Source: Streptomyces violaceusniger Tu 4113 (GTDB taxonomy: Bacteria > Actinomycetota > Actinomycetes > Streptomycetales > Streptomycetaceae). From it: DNA of 64,000 nucleotides. The stretch spans positions 2,790,001-2,854,000 of the forward strand of contig NC_015957.1 of NCBI RefSeq assembly GCF_000147815.2, given 5' to 3'. Numbering within the stretch: position 1 is the stretch's first letter; each line of letters opens with the position of its first letter. Positions 33,961 through 42,751 of this stretch are shown here, piece by piece. Below the pieces are notes generated by a model that saw only the letters and a program-made list of their open reading frames with translations, had not been told where the DNA came from and ran no database searches. A program made the position numbers and the translations under genes.

Positions 33961-35871
33961 ATGGGCTTTGACCTGGCGCGCCGTCGTCTTCTGTCGGCCG
34001 TGGGCGCAGCGGGTGTCGCGGGGGCTCTCGGGCTGGGCGGCTCCGACGCGTTCGCGGCCTCCGGCCGTGGCTCGTCGGGATCCCGGGGCTCGTCCGGATC
34101 CCGTGGCTCGTCGGGATCCCGTCGTTCGGCCGCGACGATCATTCACGGTGGGCGGGTGCTGACCGGTCTGCCGTATGTGCCGCAGCAGGAGGCCATCGCC
34201 GTGGGGCGGGACGGGAAGATCCTCGCGGTCGGCCCGGCGTCCCTGGTGCGCCGGCTGGCCGGGAGGGACACCGACTTCGTCGACGCGCGCGGTGGCACCG
34301 TCATGGCGGGGATCATCGATGCGCACGCACACTGCCTGGAGGCCGGGTCGCGCACCCTCAACCCGTCCCTGGGCAATGAGACGTTCACCGTCGCCGCACT
34401 CCAGGCGAAGCTCACCGAGTTCCTGAACGCGAGCAAGGACCAGGAACCGGACGGATGGCTGGTGGTGGAGGACTGGAACCCGGTCGGCCTGCCCGCCGGG
34501 ACCGAGACCCACCACCGCATCCTGGACGCGCTGCCGACCCACCGGCCGATCGCGCTCAGGGGCTCGGACGCCCACAACACCTGGGTCAACAAGCGCGCCC
34601 TCGATCTGGCGAAGATCACGTCGAGTACCCCGGATCCGGCCGGGGGCCGCATCGTCCACGACTCGGCCGGAGCGCCGTCCGGATTGCTGAAGGACACCGC
34701 GCAGGACATCGTCGAGGCGGTGATTCCGCCGCCGGACCGGGACAAGCTGCTCGCCGCCGAGGCGAAGGCCCTCCGGCACGCGGCGTCCAGCGGCATCACC
34801 ACGTACATGGACGCGGCCACCCGGACCGAAGGACTCGGCACCTATGCTGACCTGGCCGACTCGGGCCGGCTGCTCCAGCGGGTCATTCCGGCGCTGCGCC
34901 TGGACCTCGACCTCATCCGCGACCCGAAGGCCGCGCTGGCCTACGTCGAGGAGCAGCGTAAGAAGTACGCAGAGGTGCCCGGCCTGTGCTTCGGGACCGC
35001 GAAGGTCTTCCTCGACGGAGTGATCGAGTACCCCGCGCAGTCCGCCGCGCTGCTGGAGCCGTACCTCGACGGCCACGGCAAGCCCACCGACAACCGCGGC
35101 GACTTGTACGTCACCTCCACCGAGTACGGGCGTCTGGCGGCCGTACTGGACCGGGCCGGCTGGCAGTTGCACGCGCACGCCATCGGTGACCGCGCGGTGC
35201 GCACCGCGCTGGACGGCTACGAGGCGGCGATACGGGCCAACGGCCGCCGTGGCAACCGGCACACCATCGCCCATCTGCAGTTGGTGCACCCGGACGACTA
35301 CCGGCGCTTCGCGCCGCTGGGCGTGGTCGCCTGCATGCAGTTGCAGTGGGCGATGCGCGATGTGTGGACGGTGGACGCCCTCCTGCCCTACATCGGCCCG
35401 GACCGCCACCGGCTGATGTATCCGGCGCGCAGCCTGGAGCGGCACGGCGCGGCGCTGGCCGGGGGATCGGACTGGCCGGTGGACCCGCTCGACTCCTTCA
35501 ACCAGATCCGCACCGCCATCGACCGGAAGGGCGACGACGGGGCGCTGTACCCGGAGCGGGAGGGCATCAGCCGAACCACCAGCCTGCGCATGCACACGGC
35601 GGGTTCGGCCCATCAGCTCCGTATAGACGGCGAGACCGGTGTGCTCACCCCGGGCCGGGCCGCCGATGTGATCGTGCTCGACCGGGATGTGACCCGGGTG
35701 CCGGTCAAGGACATCACCGGTACGAAGGTGCGTCTGACACTGGCGGGCGGCAGGCGCATCTGGGACGCGGATCGGCCGGGCGCGCCGGCCTCCGCCACTT
35801 CGTTGGCGGCCCGGCCCGCCTCCCTCGCCTCCGTGCACGGCCGCCATGCCGCCTGCGGGTGTCAGGGCTGA
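33961..35871 (+). CDS. Tat-exported amidohydrolase, YtcJ-like
   Basis: 636 residues from the ATG at 33961, with AGGGAG close upstream. The leader has LARRRLLSAVGAAGVAGALG and an AFAAS cleavage region, so it is probably Tat-exported. A linker of three RGSSGS repeats follows. The body is a YtcJ-type metal-dependent amidohydrolase: ATIIHGGRVLTG, GIIDAHAHCLEAG (metal HxH), GSDAHNTWVN, LHAHAIGDRAV, IAHLQLVHPDD and GGSDWPVDPLDSFNQ (metal Asp). Members hydrolyse amides or formamides; the substrate is not predictable. The gene stands alone. Its 3' end slightly overlaps the remnant on the opposite strand. Confidence 0.92.
   Translation: MGFDLARRRLLSAVGAAGVAGALGLGGSDAFAASGRGSSGSRGSSGSRGSSGSRRSAATIIHGGRVLTGLPYVPQQEAIAVGRDGKILAVGPASLVRRLAGRDTDFVDARGGTVMAGIIDAHAHCLEAGSRTLNPSLGNETFTVAALQAKLTEFLNASKDQEPDGWLVVEDWNPVGLPAGTETHHRILDALPTHRPIALRGSDAHNTWVNKRALDLAKITSSTPDPAGGRIVHDSAGAPSGLLKDTAQDIVEAVIPPPDRDKLLAAEAKALRHAASSGITTYMDAATRTEGLGTYADLADSGRLLQRVIPALRLDLDLIRDPKAALAYVEEQRKKYAEVPGLCFGTAKVFLDGVIEYPAQSAALLEPYLDGHGKPTDNRGDLYVTSTEYGRLAAVLDRAGWQLHAHAIGDRAVRTALDGYEAAIRANGRRGNRHTIAHLQLVHPDDYRRFAPLGVVACMQLQWAMRDVWTVDALLPYIGPDRHRLMYPARSLERHGAALAGGSDWPVDPLDSFNQIRTAIDRKGDDGALYPEREGISRTTSLRMHTAGSAHQLRIDGETGVLTPGRAADVIVLDRDVTRVPVKDITGTKVRLTLAGGRRIWDADRPGAPASATSLAARPASLASVHGRHAACGCQG
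34066..34119 (+). repeat. three in-frame 18-base repeats in the amidohydrolase linker
   Basis: Unit CGTGGCTCGTCGGGATCC at 34066-34083, 34084-34101 (two changes) and 34102-34119 encodes RGSSGS three times. It lies between signal peptide and enzyme domain, so copy-number change would only alter linker length. Confidence 0.88.
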
Positions 35872-36268
35872 CCACCTGTCCACCTGGCGTACCGCGCTGC
35901 GTTGGCCGGGTGTGCCCGACAGGTGTCCAGTTGCGTGGCGCAGGCGGCGGCGATGGCGCGGAACGCCGGTGGCACATAGTCCGGACTGCCGAGCACGAGC
36001 CGGTCGGGGCGTCCCGGGATCCGCAGGGGTGCGGCGCCGCCGACGACGAGGATGCGCGTCCGGGCTGTCGCGGCCGCGGCGAGCGGCGCCGTCGTGGTCG
36101 TGACGGCGGTGTGTTCGTGGCCGGGGGCGGGGCGGGGCGGGGCGGGGCGCGGCCACGACCGCGTCGGTTCCGGCGAACAACCGGCCCATGTGGCCGGGGT
36201 CGTTCGCATCGCCCTCGACGGCGGTCGCCCCGGTTGGCAGGACGGTGGGCGGCTCTGTGCGGAACACC
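35862..36268 (-). pseudogene. NAD(P)-binding (NmrA-like) oxidoreductase remnant
   Basis: On the minus strand, AVEGDANDPGHMGRLFAGTDAVVAA matches in pieces the second half of the Rossmann fold of NAD(P)H-binding proteins (GDANDPGHM, GTDAVV). After a run of GGGGC units the reading is in another frame: TRILVVGGAAPLRIPGRP, LVLGSPDYVPPAFRAIAAAC. The N-terminal GATG nucleotide loop and the C-terminal half are missing. Truncation on both sides plus a frame change makes it dead. It lies between the amidohydrolase and the LacI gene. Confidence 0.65.
36124..36148. repeat. GGGGC pentanucleotide repeat, five copies
   Basis: Five consecutive GGGGC units within the NmrA-like remnant. Because the unit is not a multiple of three, gain or loss of units shifts the frame, and the homologous reading does change frame across this array. 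It may be the site of the inactivating slippage. Confidence 0.85.
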
Positions 36269-36378
36269 GCGATGAGGTCATCTGGAGCGGTTTCAGCCGC
36301 ACACCGGCGGCGACCGCCTTCCTCGCCGCGCTCGACATCACGGCAACGGACTCCTGACCTCGGGGCCCGGCGCTTCCG

Positions 36379-37386
36379 TCATGACGTGTGCCGGCGGGAT
36401 CGGCGCATCGAGGAGGACCGAACCTCCAGACGGGTCTCGATCACCACGGGCGGCGGCGTGTGCGGCGGGTTCTCCACCAGGCTCACCAGTGCGTCGACGG
36501 CCGCCGCCCCGGCCTGCTCCGGGGCCAGCGACACCGTCGAGACGGGCGGGGTGGTGCGCCCGTAGGCCGGATCCTCGCTGCTGCACACCACCATCAGGTC
36601 GTCCGGCACCGAAAGACCGCACCGCGCGGCCGCCTCCAGGACCTGACGGCCACAGGGGTCGTACAGGCCGAACACCGCGTCCGGCCCGCCGCCCCTCCCG
36701 CCGTCCCCGGTCAGCAGGGCGTCCAGCCGCGGTTCCTCGGAGCCGTCCTCGGCGAACGGGACAACACACGGCCGCACACCGGTGCCCGAGCACCACCGCC
36801 GGTAGGCCGTCACGCTCGCGCGGGTGTAGTACTCCTGAGTGGGCCCGGCGATCAGCGCGATCCGCTCCGCGCCCTGCCCGGCCAGATGTTCCAGGACGCG
36901 GCGGGTCATGGCCTCGTGATCGGTGTCGACCCAGGTCTCCCGCGCCCGCAGCTCGCCGGGCCGGCCATCGAACACCAACGGCAGGCCGCGAGCGCGCAGC
37001 AGCCGCACCACGGGGTCGCTGGGCGGACTGTCGACCAGCACCACCCCGGCCGCGGGCAGGGCGCGCCACATGTGTTCGGCGGGCCCCGAGGGCATCGCCA
37101 TCAGCGCGTAGCCACGCCGATGGGCGGCGATGGTGGCCGCGCTGATGGCCTGGGCGAAGTACGGCACGCTCGCGAAGTCCCACGCACTTTCACCATGAGC
37201 GGTCACCGCGAGCCCCAGGGTGCGCCCGCCGCCACCCGCCGGGCCGTAGCCGAGCGCACCGGCCACCGCCTTCACCCGGGCCCGCGTCGGCTCCGAGACC
37301 CGGCCCGTGCCGTTGAGCACGTTGGACACCGTCGCGGTCGACACCTCCGCCGCCCGTGCCACGTCCGCGATCGTCACCTTGGACAC
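36379..37386 (-). CDS. LacI-family transcriptional regulator
   Basis: About 335 residues from a GTG at 37386 (VSKVTIADVARAAEVSTATV), which places the helix-turn-helix at the N-terminus as usual; the frame is open 27 codons further up. The hinge helix is SNVLNGTGRVSEPTRARVKA. The effector domain is periplasmic-binding-like (TLGLAVTAHGESAWDFASVP, GVVLVDSPPSDP, WVDTDHEAMTRRVLEHLAGQ, PDAVFGLYDP). LacI proteins usually control sugar uptake, but no sugar gene is adjacent: upstream is an XRE gene divergently read and downstream a remnant. Its target is unclear. Confidence 0.9.
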   Translation of the reverse strand: MSKVTIADVARAAEVSTATVSNVLNGTGRVSEPTRARVKAVAGALGYGPAGGGGRTLGLAVTAHGESAWDFASVPYFAQAISAATIAAHRRGYALMAMPSGPAEHMWRALPAAGVVLVDSPPSDPVVRLLRARGLPLVFDGRPGELRARETWVDTDHEAMTRRVLEHLAGQGAERIALIAGPTQEYYTRASVTAYRRWCSGTGVRPCVVPFAEDGSEEPRLDALLTGDGGRGGGPDAVFGLYDPCGRQVLEAAARCGLSVPDDLMVVCSSEDPAYGRTTPPVSTVSLAPEQAGAAAVDALVSLVENPPHTPPPVVIETRLEVRSSSMRRSRRHTS

Positions 37387-37505
37387 GCCCGGCAGAATAC
37401 GCTCCCGCGCCGCCCTCGACCGCCCCCGACGCAGGCAGCCGCTGACCTCCGGGTGGGTGCGGCGCACCCACCCGCGGCTCCCTTGTCCTGATTAGCCTGG
37501 CCGTC

Positions 37506-38396
37506 GTGGAAAGCGAGAACAAGCTCGGTGACTATCTGCGCGCCCGCCGCGCGATGACCGCGCCGCCCGACGTGGGATTCCCCGACGACCCTTCCCGCCG
37601 GGTTCCCGGTCTGCGGCGGGATGAGGTGGCGCTGCTCGCCGGGGTGAGCACGGACTACTACATCCGGCTGGAGCAGGGCCGTGAGCGGCACCCGTCCGAG
37701 CAGGTGCTCCAGTCGATCGCGCGGGCGCTGAGGCTCGACGACGCCGCGGCGGCGCATCTGTTCCGGCTCGGCCTGCCCGTCCTCGGGCCGTCCGTGTCCT
37801 CGACGGCGACCGTCGGCCCCGAGCTGCGGCGACTGATGGACGGCATGCACGACGTGCCCGCCTTCGTCGTCGGCGCGGCCCAGGACGTCCTCGCCGCGAA
37901 CGCGATGGCGCGGGAGCTGTACCGCGGTTTCGCCCGGTACGACAACCTGCTCCGGATGATCTTCCTTGATCCCTTCGCCCAGAAGTTCTACGGCGACTGG
38001 GAGAAGGCGGCGTGGACCGCGGTGAGCAATCTGCGGGCGTCGTCGTCGCGGTTCCCGGGCGATGAGCGCATCGAACGTGTCGTCGGCGAGCTGAGCGTGC
38101 GCAGCCCCGCGTTCGCCACCTTGTGGGCCCGCTACGAGGTCCGCCCGCGCACCCACGAGGACAAGCACTTCCGGCACCCGCGGGTCGGTGAACTCCATCT
38201 GCACTTCGAAGCGCTGGCCGTCACCAGTGCCCCGGGCCAGCACCTGTCCGTCTACAGCGCGGAACCCGGCAGCACCAGCGGCGATGGCCTGATCCTGCTG
38301 CGCCGGCTCGCCGAGCAGAGCGCCGCTTCCGCCGAGCAGAGCGCCGCTTCCGCTGAACGGGACACCACCACAGAGGAAGGAAACCTCCGCTCGTGA
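37506..38396 (+). CDS. XRE regulator with MmyB-like ligand-binding domain
   Basis: 296 residues from a GTG at 37506. The helix-turn-helix is [20 protein letters not shown] then [20 protein letters not shown]. The MmyB-like domain follows ([60 protein letters not shown]). The C-terminal tail has a seven-residue tandem duplication (AEQSAAS twice). Its stop overlaps the GTG of the aldo/keto reductase by four bases, so the two are translationally coupled. This is a second regulator of the type at 32123-32989, again paired with one oxidoreductase. Confidence 0.9.
   Translation: MESENKLGDYLRARRAMTAPPDVGFPDDPSRRVPGLRRDEVALLAGVSTDYYIRLEQGRERHPSEQVLQSIARALRLDDAAAAHLFRLGLPVLGPSVSSTATVGPELRRLMDGMHDVPAFVVGAAQDVLAANAMARELYRGFARYDNLLRMIFLDPFAQKFYGDWEKAAWTAVSNLRASSSRFPGDERIERVVGELSVRSPAFATLWARYEVRPRTHEDKHFRHPRVGELHLHFEALAVTSAPGQHLSVYSAEPGSTSGDGLILLRRLAEQSAASAEQSAASAERDTTTEEGNLRS
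38310..38351 (+). repeat. two in-frame 21-base repeats
   Basis: GCCGAGCAGAGCGCCGCTTC plus C occurs at 38310-38330 and 38331-38351, encoding AEQSAAS twice near the C-terminus of the XRE regulator. The copies are identical, so the duplication is recent. Confidence 0.9.
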
Positions 38397-39292
38397 CCGC
38401 ATCCCTCGCCCACGCCACCGGCAGTTTCGAGATCGCCGGGAAGAAGGTGGGCCGGTTGGGCTTCGGCGCCATGCGACTCACCGGACTCGGCGTGTGGGGC
38501 GAACCAGACGACCGCGAGGAGTGCCTCCGCGTGGTCCGCCGCGCCGTCGAACTCGGCGTCCAGCTGATCGACACCGCCGATTCCTACGGGCCGCACATCA
38601 GCGAGGAGATCATCCGGGAGGCCATCCACCCCTACCCGGACGACGTCCTCATCGCCACCAAGGCCGGTCTCACCCGCAACGGCCCCGACGTGATCGAGAC
38701 CGATCAGGGACCGGTGCGCCGGGGCCCCGCGGCATGGCCGCCGGTCGGGCGCCCGGAATACCTGCGCCAGCAGGCCGAGATGAGCCTGCGGCGCCTCGGC
38801 CTGGACCACATCGACCTGTTCCAGCTGCACCGCGTCGACCCGAAAGTCCCGCTGGAGGACCAGGTCGGTGAATTGAGGGCACTCCAGGACGAAGGCAAGA
38901 TCGTCGCGATCGGCCTCTCCCAGGTCGCCGTCGACCAGATCGAGCAGGCCCGGCGGATCGCCGACATCGCCACCGTCCAGAACCGCTACAACCTCACCGA
39001 CCGCGGCTCCGCCGACGTTCTCGACCACTGCACCCGCCACGGCATCGGCTTCATCCCCTGGGCCCCGGTGGCCGCCGGCCGACTCACCCGGCCCGGCGGA
39101 CCGGTCGACCGCATCGCCTCCGCACACGGCGCCACCCCCTCCCAGGTCGCACTCGCCTGGCTGCTGGCCCACTCCGAGACCACGCTGCCCATCCCCGGCA
39201 CCTCCAAGGTGGCCCACCTCGAGGACAATGTGGCCACGGCACAACTGCGCCTGAGCGGCGAAGAGATCGCCGAACTCACCGACGCCGTATGA
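38393..39292 (+). CDS. aldo/keto reductase
   Basis: 299 residues from a GTG at 38393 overlapping the regulator's stop. The barrel and catalytic tetrad are present: [36 protein letters not shown] (Asp, Tyr), VLIATKAGL (Lys) and [14 protein letters not shown] (His). Cofactor residues follow in [14 protein letters not shown], typical of NADPH-dependent members. Coupling to the XRE/MmyB-type regulator suggests it removes or makes the carbonyl compound sensed by that protein, by inference. Confidence 0.92.
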   Translation: MTASLAHATGSFEIAGKKVGRLGFGAMRLTGLGVWGEPDDREECLRVVRRAVELGVQLIDTADSYGPHISEEIIREAIHPYPDDVLIATKAGLTRNGPDVIETDQGPVRRGPAAWPPVGRPEYLRQQAEMSLRRLGLDHIDLFQLHRVDPKVPLEDQVGELRALQDEGKIVAIGLSQVAVDQIEQARRIADIATVQNRYNLTDRGSADVLDHCTRHGIGFIPWAPVAAGRLTRPGGPVDRIASAHGATPSQVALAWLLAHSETTLPIPGTSKVAHLEDNVATAQLRLSGEEIAELTDAV

Positions 39293-39379
39293 CGGCCACG
39301 CCCGCGCGGCCGGCCTCCCCGTGTGCGCCCTCACCTGCGCACCGTCACCTGTGCACCTTCACCGACGAAAGACCGATCC

Positions 39380-40155
39380 ATGCTGCTGCCCTTCGACGAG
39401 GCGGGCCACGGGCGCGCCGTCGTCCTGCTCCACGCCCGGCCCACGGATCGCACCATGTGGCGGGCGCACCTTCCGCTGCTCGCCGAGGCAGGCGTCCGGG
39501 CGATCGCCCTGGACCTGCCCGGCCACGGTGCGGCGCTCGTGCCCGACGAGCGCGTGGTGGCACCCTGGGCGGACGTCCTCGCCACGCTCGACCACCTCGG
39601 GGTCGACCGCTTCGTGCTGGCCGGGAACTCGCTCGGCGCGCTGGTGGCGCTCCAGGTGGCCGTCACGGCACCCGGCCGGGTGGCGGGCCTGGTCCTGGTG
39701 GGCTACCGCCCCCATGACCAACCACCCTCCCCTCGCCTGCGGCGGCCTGGGACAGCGAGAGAACGGCACTGGACGCCGGCGACATCGACGCCGCCGTACG
39801 GGCAGGCGTCGACGCCTGGACGGCGGCGGACGCACCCCGCGAAGCGCGGGCGCACGCGGCCCGCATGCTGCGCGACCAGTTGCGGTCCCAACTCACCCAT
39901 GGCGAACGGGCCCGGGCGGCGGACCCGCTGGACGAGGACCCGACCGCGCTGCGCACACTCGGCGTCCCGGCCGTGGTGGGCGTCGGCGAGCGCGACATGC
40001 CCGACTTCTTCCACGGGGGCGAGAGTCTGGCGCGTGAGCTGGGCGCGGGTGGAGTGGTGGTCATCCCGGGCGCGGGACATCTCGCACCGCTGGAACAACC
40101 CGCGGCGTTCTGCGCATTGCTGGTGCATGTCATGAAGGGTGAGCAGCCGCGATGA
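39380..40155 (+). pseudogene. alpha/beta hydrolase, single-base frameshift
   Basis: From the ATG at 39380 the protein reads MLLPFDEAGHGRAVVLLHAR, DLPGHGAAL and LAGNSLGALVALQVA (nucleophile). Near 39742, after PSPRLR, the homologous reading moves one frame to AAWDSERTALDAGDIDAAVR and continues to RDMPDFFHGG and GAGHLAPLEQP, with the catalytic His, ending at 40155. One G appears to be missing in a CGGCGG run, so this could be a sequencing error. Repaired, it would be about 258 residues. It would follow the aldo/keto reductase in the same transcript. Confidence 0.82.
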
Positions 40156-40212
40156 AGGGGTGAGCGGCCGCGATGAAGGGGTGAGCGGCCGCGATGAAGG
40201 GGTGAGCGGCCG
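40131..40212 (+). repeat. 21-base tandem repeat, about four copies
   Basis: Unit CGATGAAGGGGTGAGCGGCC plus G at 40150-40170, 40171-40191 and 40192-40212, identical, preceded by a degenerate 19-base copy at 40131-40149. The array starts inside the last codons of the hydrolase remnant and ends just before the stop of the convergent ArsR gene (40219). Confidence 0.92.
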
Positions 40213-40218
40213 CGAAGC

Positions 40219-40557
40219 TCACCGCGGCGTGGTGCGGAGCACCCCGGAAACCTCGGCCGTGAACGCTTCCAGCACGCTCTCCAGGAGCTCCGGGAAACGC
40301 CGCATGGCGTCCTTCCGCAGCGACACGAAGCAGCGTGTGCCCTCCAGGCGGTGCTGGGTCAGCCCTGCCTCGCGGAGCGTCTTCATGTGGTGGCTCAGGG
40401 TGGACGGCCCCACGCCGATGTCGAAGTCGCCACGCGGATGCTCCTCGCCGTCGCCCAGCACCGTCATGATCCGCAGCCTGGCCGGATCTCCCAGGGCCGA
40501 CAGAACCTGGGCGATCGAGACGTTCCGCAGGTCGGGGTGAACGAGTTGACGGGCCAT
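40219..40557 (-). CDS. ArsR-family transcriptional regulator
   Basis: 112 residues from the ATG at 40557. The winged helix is typical: SIAQVLSALGDPARLRIMTV, GVGPSTLSHHMKTLREAGLT, HRLEGTRCFVSLRKDAM. There is no CxC metal motif in the recognition helix, so it is of the non-metal type that often controls an adjacent enzyme. Divergent from the muconolactone-isomerase-like gene, with a palindrome between them as likely operator. Confidence 0.9.
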   Translation of the reverse strand: MARQLVHPDLRNVSIAQVLSALGDPARLRIMTVLGDGEEHPRGDFDIGVGPSTLSHHMKTLREAGLTQHRLEGTRCFVSLRKDAMRRFPELLESVLEAFTAEVSGVLRTTPR

Positions 40558-40576
40558 GCGGCCAGGGTAGCCTGTC

Positions 40577-40601
40577 TATCGATATTCGACGAACATCGAT
40601 A
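40577..40601. promoter_or_regulatory. palindrome between divergent ArsR and isomerase genes
   Basis: TATCGATATTCG (40577-40588) and CGAACATCGATA (40590-40601) are 12-base arms with one mismatch around a single A. It lies 20 bases before the ArsR start and 36 before the isomerase start, in an AT-rich island, which fits an ArsR operator overlapping both promoters. Confidence 0.7.
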
Positions 40602-40637
40602 TATGCCCGCTGAACCCATGGTCCTCAGGAGGAAGAG

Positions 40638-40934
40638 ATGGACTTTCTCGTCCGCATCGACACGTCAGACGCCTATGAGCTGCCCCTTGACGAGCGCAAT
40701 GACCTCATCGAGCGGGAGCGCGTCCGGGGGCGCGAGCTGATGGCAGAGGGGGTTCTGCGGCATTTCTGGCGCCTGCCCGGACGGCGCGCCAACATCGGCA
40801 TCTGGACGGCCCCGGACGCGGACGCCCTGGAGGAAGCGCTCACGAGCCTGCCGATCTGGCCCTACGCGGACATCGAGGTCACCGCGCTCGCCACCCACCC
40901 CATGACGCGGCAGATGGCGGCCGTACGGCCCTGA
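40638..40934 (+). CDS. muconolactone delta-isomerase-like protein
   Basis: 98 residues from the ATG at 40638, with AGGAGGAAG upstream. Length and sequence fit the CatC fold (MDFLVRIDTSDAY, ERVRGRELMAEGVLRHFWRL, IWTAPDADALEEALTSLPIW). CatC moves the double bond of muconolactone in catechol breakdown, but no other catechol genes are near. Proteins of this type next to ArsR regulators may handle another enol-lactone or be dimeric ligand-binding proteins. Role here uncertain. Confidence 0.8.
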   Translation: MDFLVRIDTSDAYELPLDERNDLIERERVRGRELMAEGVLRHFWRLPGRRANIGIWTAPDADALEEALTSLPIWPYADIEVTALATHPMTRQMAAVRP

Positions 40935-40944
40935 TCGGGACCGC

Positions 40945-40988
40945 GCTCGGTGTCCCGGCGGCTCACGCTCGGTGTCCCGGCGGCTCAC
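40945..40988. repeat. two tandem 22-base repeats
   Basis: GCTCGGTGTCCCGGCGGCTC plus AC occurs at 40945-40966 and 40967-40988. The second copy contains the stop codon of the minus-strand histidine kinase (40985-40987). The copies are identical. Confidence 0.9.
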
Positions 40989-42487
40989 ACCTGGGTTTCG
41001 GAGGTCGGCGCGAGCTGGTGGCGGCCGGTCAGCCAGTCCCGGCGCAGGAGCAGCAGGGTGCTCTCCATGTCCCGGACGTCGGTGGCCGGCAGCCGCACCT
41101 CGAAGCGTGTGCCGGGCCGCCCGTCGGGCCGGTCCAGCACAGCGATCCGGCCCCGGTGCAGGTCGATCTGCTGGGCGACCAGAGTCAGACCGAGGCCCGA
41201 GCCGGGGCTGTCCGGGCCCCGCCGGAACCGCCGGAAGACCTCCTCGCGGCGTTCGGGAGGGATGCCGGGGCCGTGGTCGTCCACGGTGAGCACGGCGGCC
41301 GGCTCACGCGGGTCGCGGGACGCGCGCAGCGTGACCTCGATGCGGGCGGTACCGTCGGCGGCGCGGCCATGGGTCCAGGCGTTGGTCAGCAGGTTGTCCA
41401 CCGCCGAGCGCAGCCCCTCCTCCCAGCCGTGCACCAGCAGTCCGGTGGTGGTGCGCACGGACACCTCGGCGCCCGCGTGGGTGCGCCGCAGGTCGGAGAC
41501 CGACGCGTCCACCAGCTCCGCCAGGTCCAGCGCGGCGAACGCGTCCGCCTCGACCAGGTCGCCCTGCGCGAGCGCCCTGAACATCACCAGCAACCCGAGC
41601 AGCCGGGCGTGTTCGCGCCCCAGGTCCTCGATCACCTCCGCCCGGTCGCCGGGATCCAGGCCGGGGTGGTCGGTGAGGATGTCGATGTTGGTGCGCATGC
41701 TCATCAGCGGGGTGCGCAGCTCGTGGGACGCGGTCGCGGCGAACGCGCGGGCGGTGGCCAGCGCCTCCCGGGTGCGTTCGACCTGCTCGTCGTAGCGGGC
41801 GAGCACCGTCTGCACCGTGTACGCCAGGTCGTCGACCTCGGCGATACGGGTCGGGGTGTGCTCCAGGCGCGCGCCGCTGGTCCTGGGGTCCAGGCCGCTG
41901 GTACGCCGCTGCAACCGCCGCAGCGGCAGGACCGCCCGGGTGGCGATGGCCCAGGTGGTGGCCCCGGCCAGGGGCGCGGCCAGCAGCGCCCCGAGCACGA
42001 CCCGCCGGCGCACCAGCGCCAGCTCCTCCTCGGCGGTGTCCGGCGAGAACAGCCACAGATTCGGCGGCGTGTTGCCCTTCTTCGCGGCACCGACCCGCAG
42101 CGACAGGGCCAGCCAGTCCGTGTCACCGGAGGTCACGGTGACCGGCTTCGGCGCGCTGCGGGGCAGCGAGGGGAACGGATCGGGCTGCGGGCCGGCCGTG
42201 ATCGTGCCCCCGGGGGCACCGGGCGCGGTCAGCCGCACGCCCACGTCCCGCGCGGAGTTGACCAGCCGCCGCTGCCGGGCCTGCTCCATGACCGGGCGGT
42301 CGGCCCCGGCCACCTCCAGGAACGCCTTGGCGTTCTTGGCGAGGACTGTCGCGCGGGCGCGCAACTCGGAGTTTTGGCGCGCACGCAGGTCATCGGTGAC
42401 CAGATGCAGCAGCAGCCAGCCGGAGGCCAGCACCAGCAGGGGCACGCTCAGGCCGACCGCGAGGGCGATGCGGGTGGACAGCTTCAC
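40985..42487 (-). CDS. two-component sensor histidine kinase
   Basis: 500 residues from a GTG at 42487 that forms a GTGA overlap with the preceding short frame. Membrane segments lie at about 8-30 (LAVGLSVPLLVLASGWLLLH) and 163-185 (LGALLAAPLAGATTWAIATR) and flank an extracellular sensor region of about 130 residues. A HAMP-like segment, the H-box ATASHELRTPLMSMRTNI, N-box AVDNLLTNAWTHG and G-boxes VDDHGPGIP and GSGLGLTLVAQQ follow. It should autophosphorylate on the H-box His. The usual upstream response regulator gene is missing; only a 35-codon remnant is there, so the kinase is an orphan. Confidence 0.93.
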   Translation of the reverse strand: MKLSTRIALAVGLSVPLLVLASGWLLLHLVTDDLRARQNSELRARATVLAKNAKAFLEVAGADRPVMEQARQRRLVNSARDVGVRLTAPGAPGGTITAGPQPDPFPSLPRSAPKPVTVTSGDTDWLALSLRVGAAKKGNTPPNLWLFSPDTAEEELALVRRRVVLGALLAAPLAGATTWAIATRAVLPLRRLQRRTSGLDPRTSGARLEHTPTRIAEVDDLAYTVQTVLARYDEQVERTREALATARAFAATASHELRTPLMSMRTNIDILTDHPGLDPGDRAEVIEDLGREHARLLGLLVMFRALAQGDLVEADAFAALDLAELVDASVSDLRRTHAGAEVSVRTTTGLLVHGWEEGLRSAVDNLLTNAWTHGRAADGTARIEVTLRASRDPREPAAVLTVDDHGPGIPPERREEVFRRFRRGPDSPGSGLGLTLVAQQIDLHRGRIAVLDRPDGRPGTRFEVRLPATDVRDMESTLLLLRRDWLTGRHQLAPTSETQV

Positions 42488-42591
42488 GGCGCCTCCCCGG
42501 CAGGCAGGCGCTCGCCGTCCGTGCGCCGCGACCACCGCCGTATGGCCGCGTCGTCGTCGACCCTGGGCACTCGCCCGTCCCTGCCGGCCAT
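42484..42591 (-). pseudogene. probable response-regulator remnant (internal deletion)
   Basis: A 35-codon frame from the ATG at 42591 reads GRVPRVDDDAAIRRWSRRT then DGERLPAGEAP and ends in a GTGA overlap with the kinase start. VDDDAAIRR resembles the acidic start of a receiver domain (VVDDDxxIRR), while the end resembles the last residues of OmpR-type DNA-binding domains (GYRLPA). Position and coupling are exactly those of a response regulator gene. I infer deletion of about 200 codons between the two ends. The similarity is short and could be chance. Confidence 0.4.
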
Positions 42592-42751
42592 GCTCACCCC
42601 TGTCTCGCGGCGTCCGAACGAGTCCGTCCGAGGAGACCGATCAAATCATCGTCATGACGCGTGTCTCCACACCGAGCGGACCGCCCGGAGCGGCGCAAGC
42701 GGAGCACCCGCCCGCGCGACCACCACGCCGCGCCCTCAGGACGCCACGCCC

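Noticed and set aside
33934..36267. Very long minus-strand open frame opposite the amidohydrolase
   Set aside because: Only its first part (36268 back to about 36150) resembles a protein family; the rest is the complement of a clear amidohydrolase gene.
42592..42751. Possible small gene between the response-regulator remnant and the ROK remnant
   Set aside because: Open frames there are low-complexity Arg/Pro/Ala sequence without ribosome sites.
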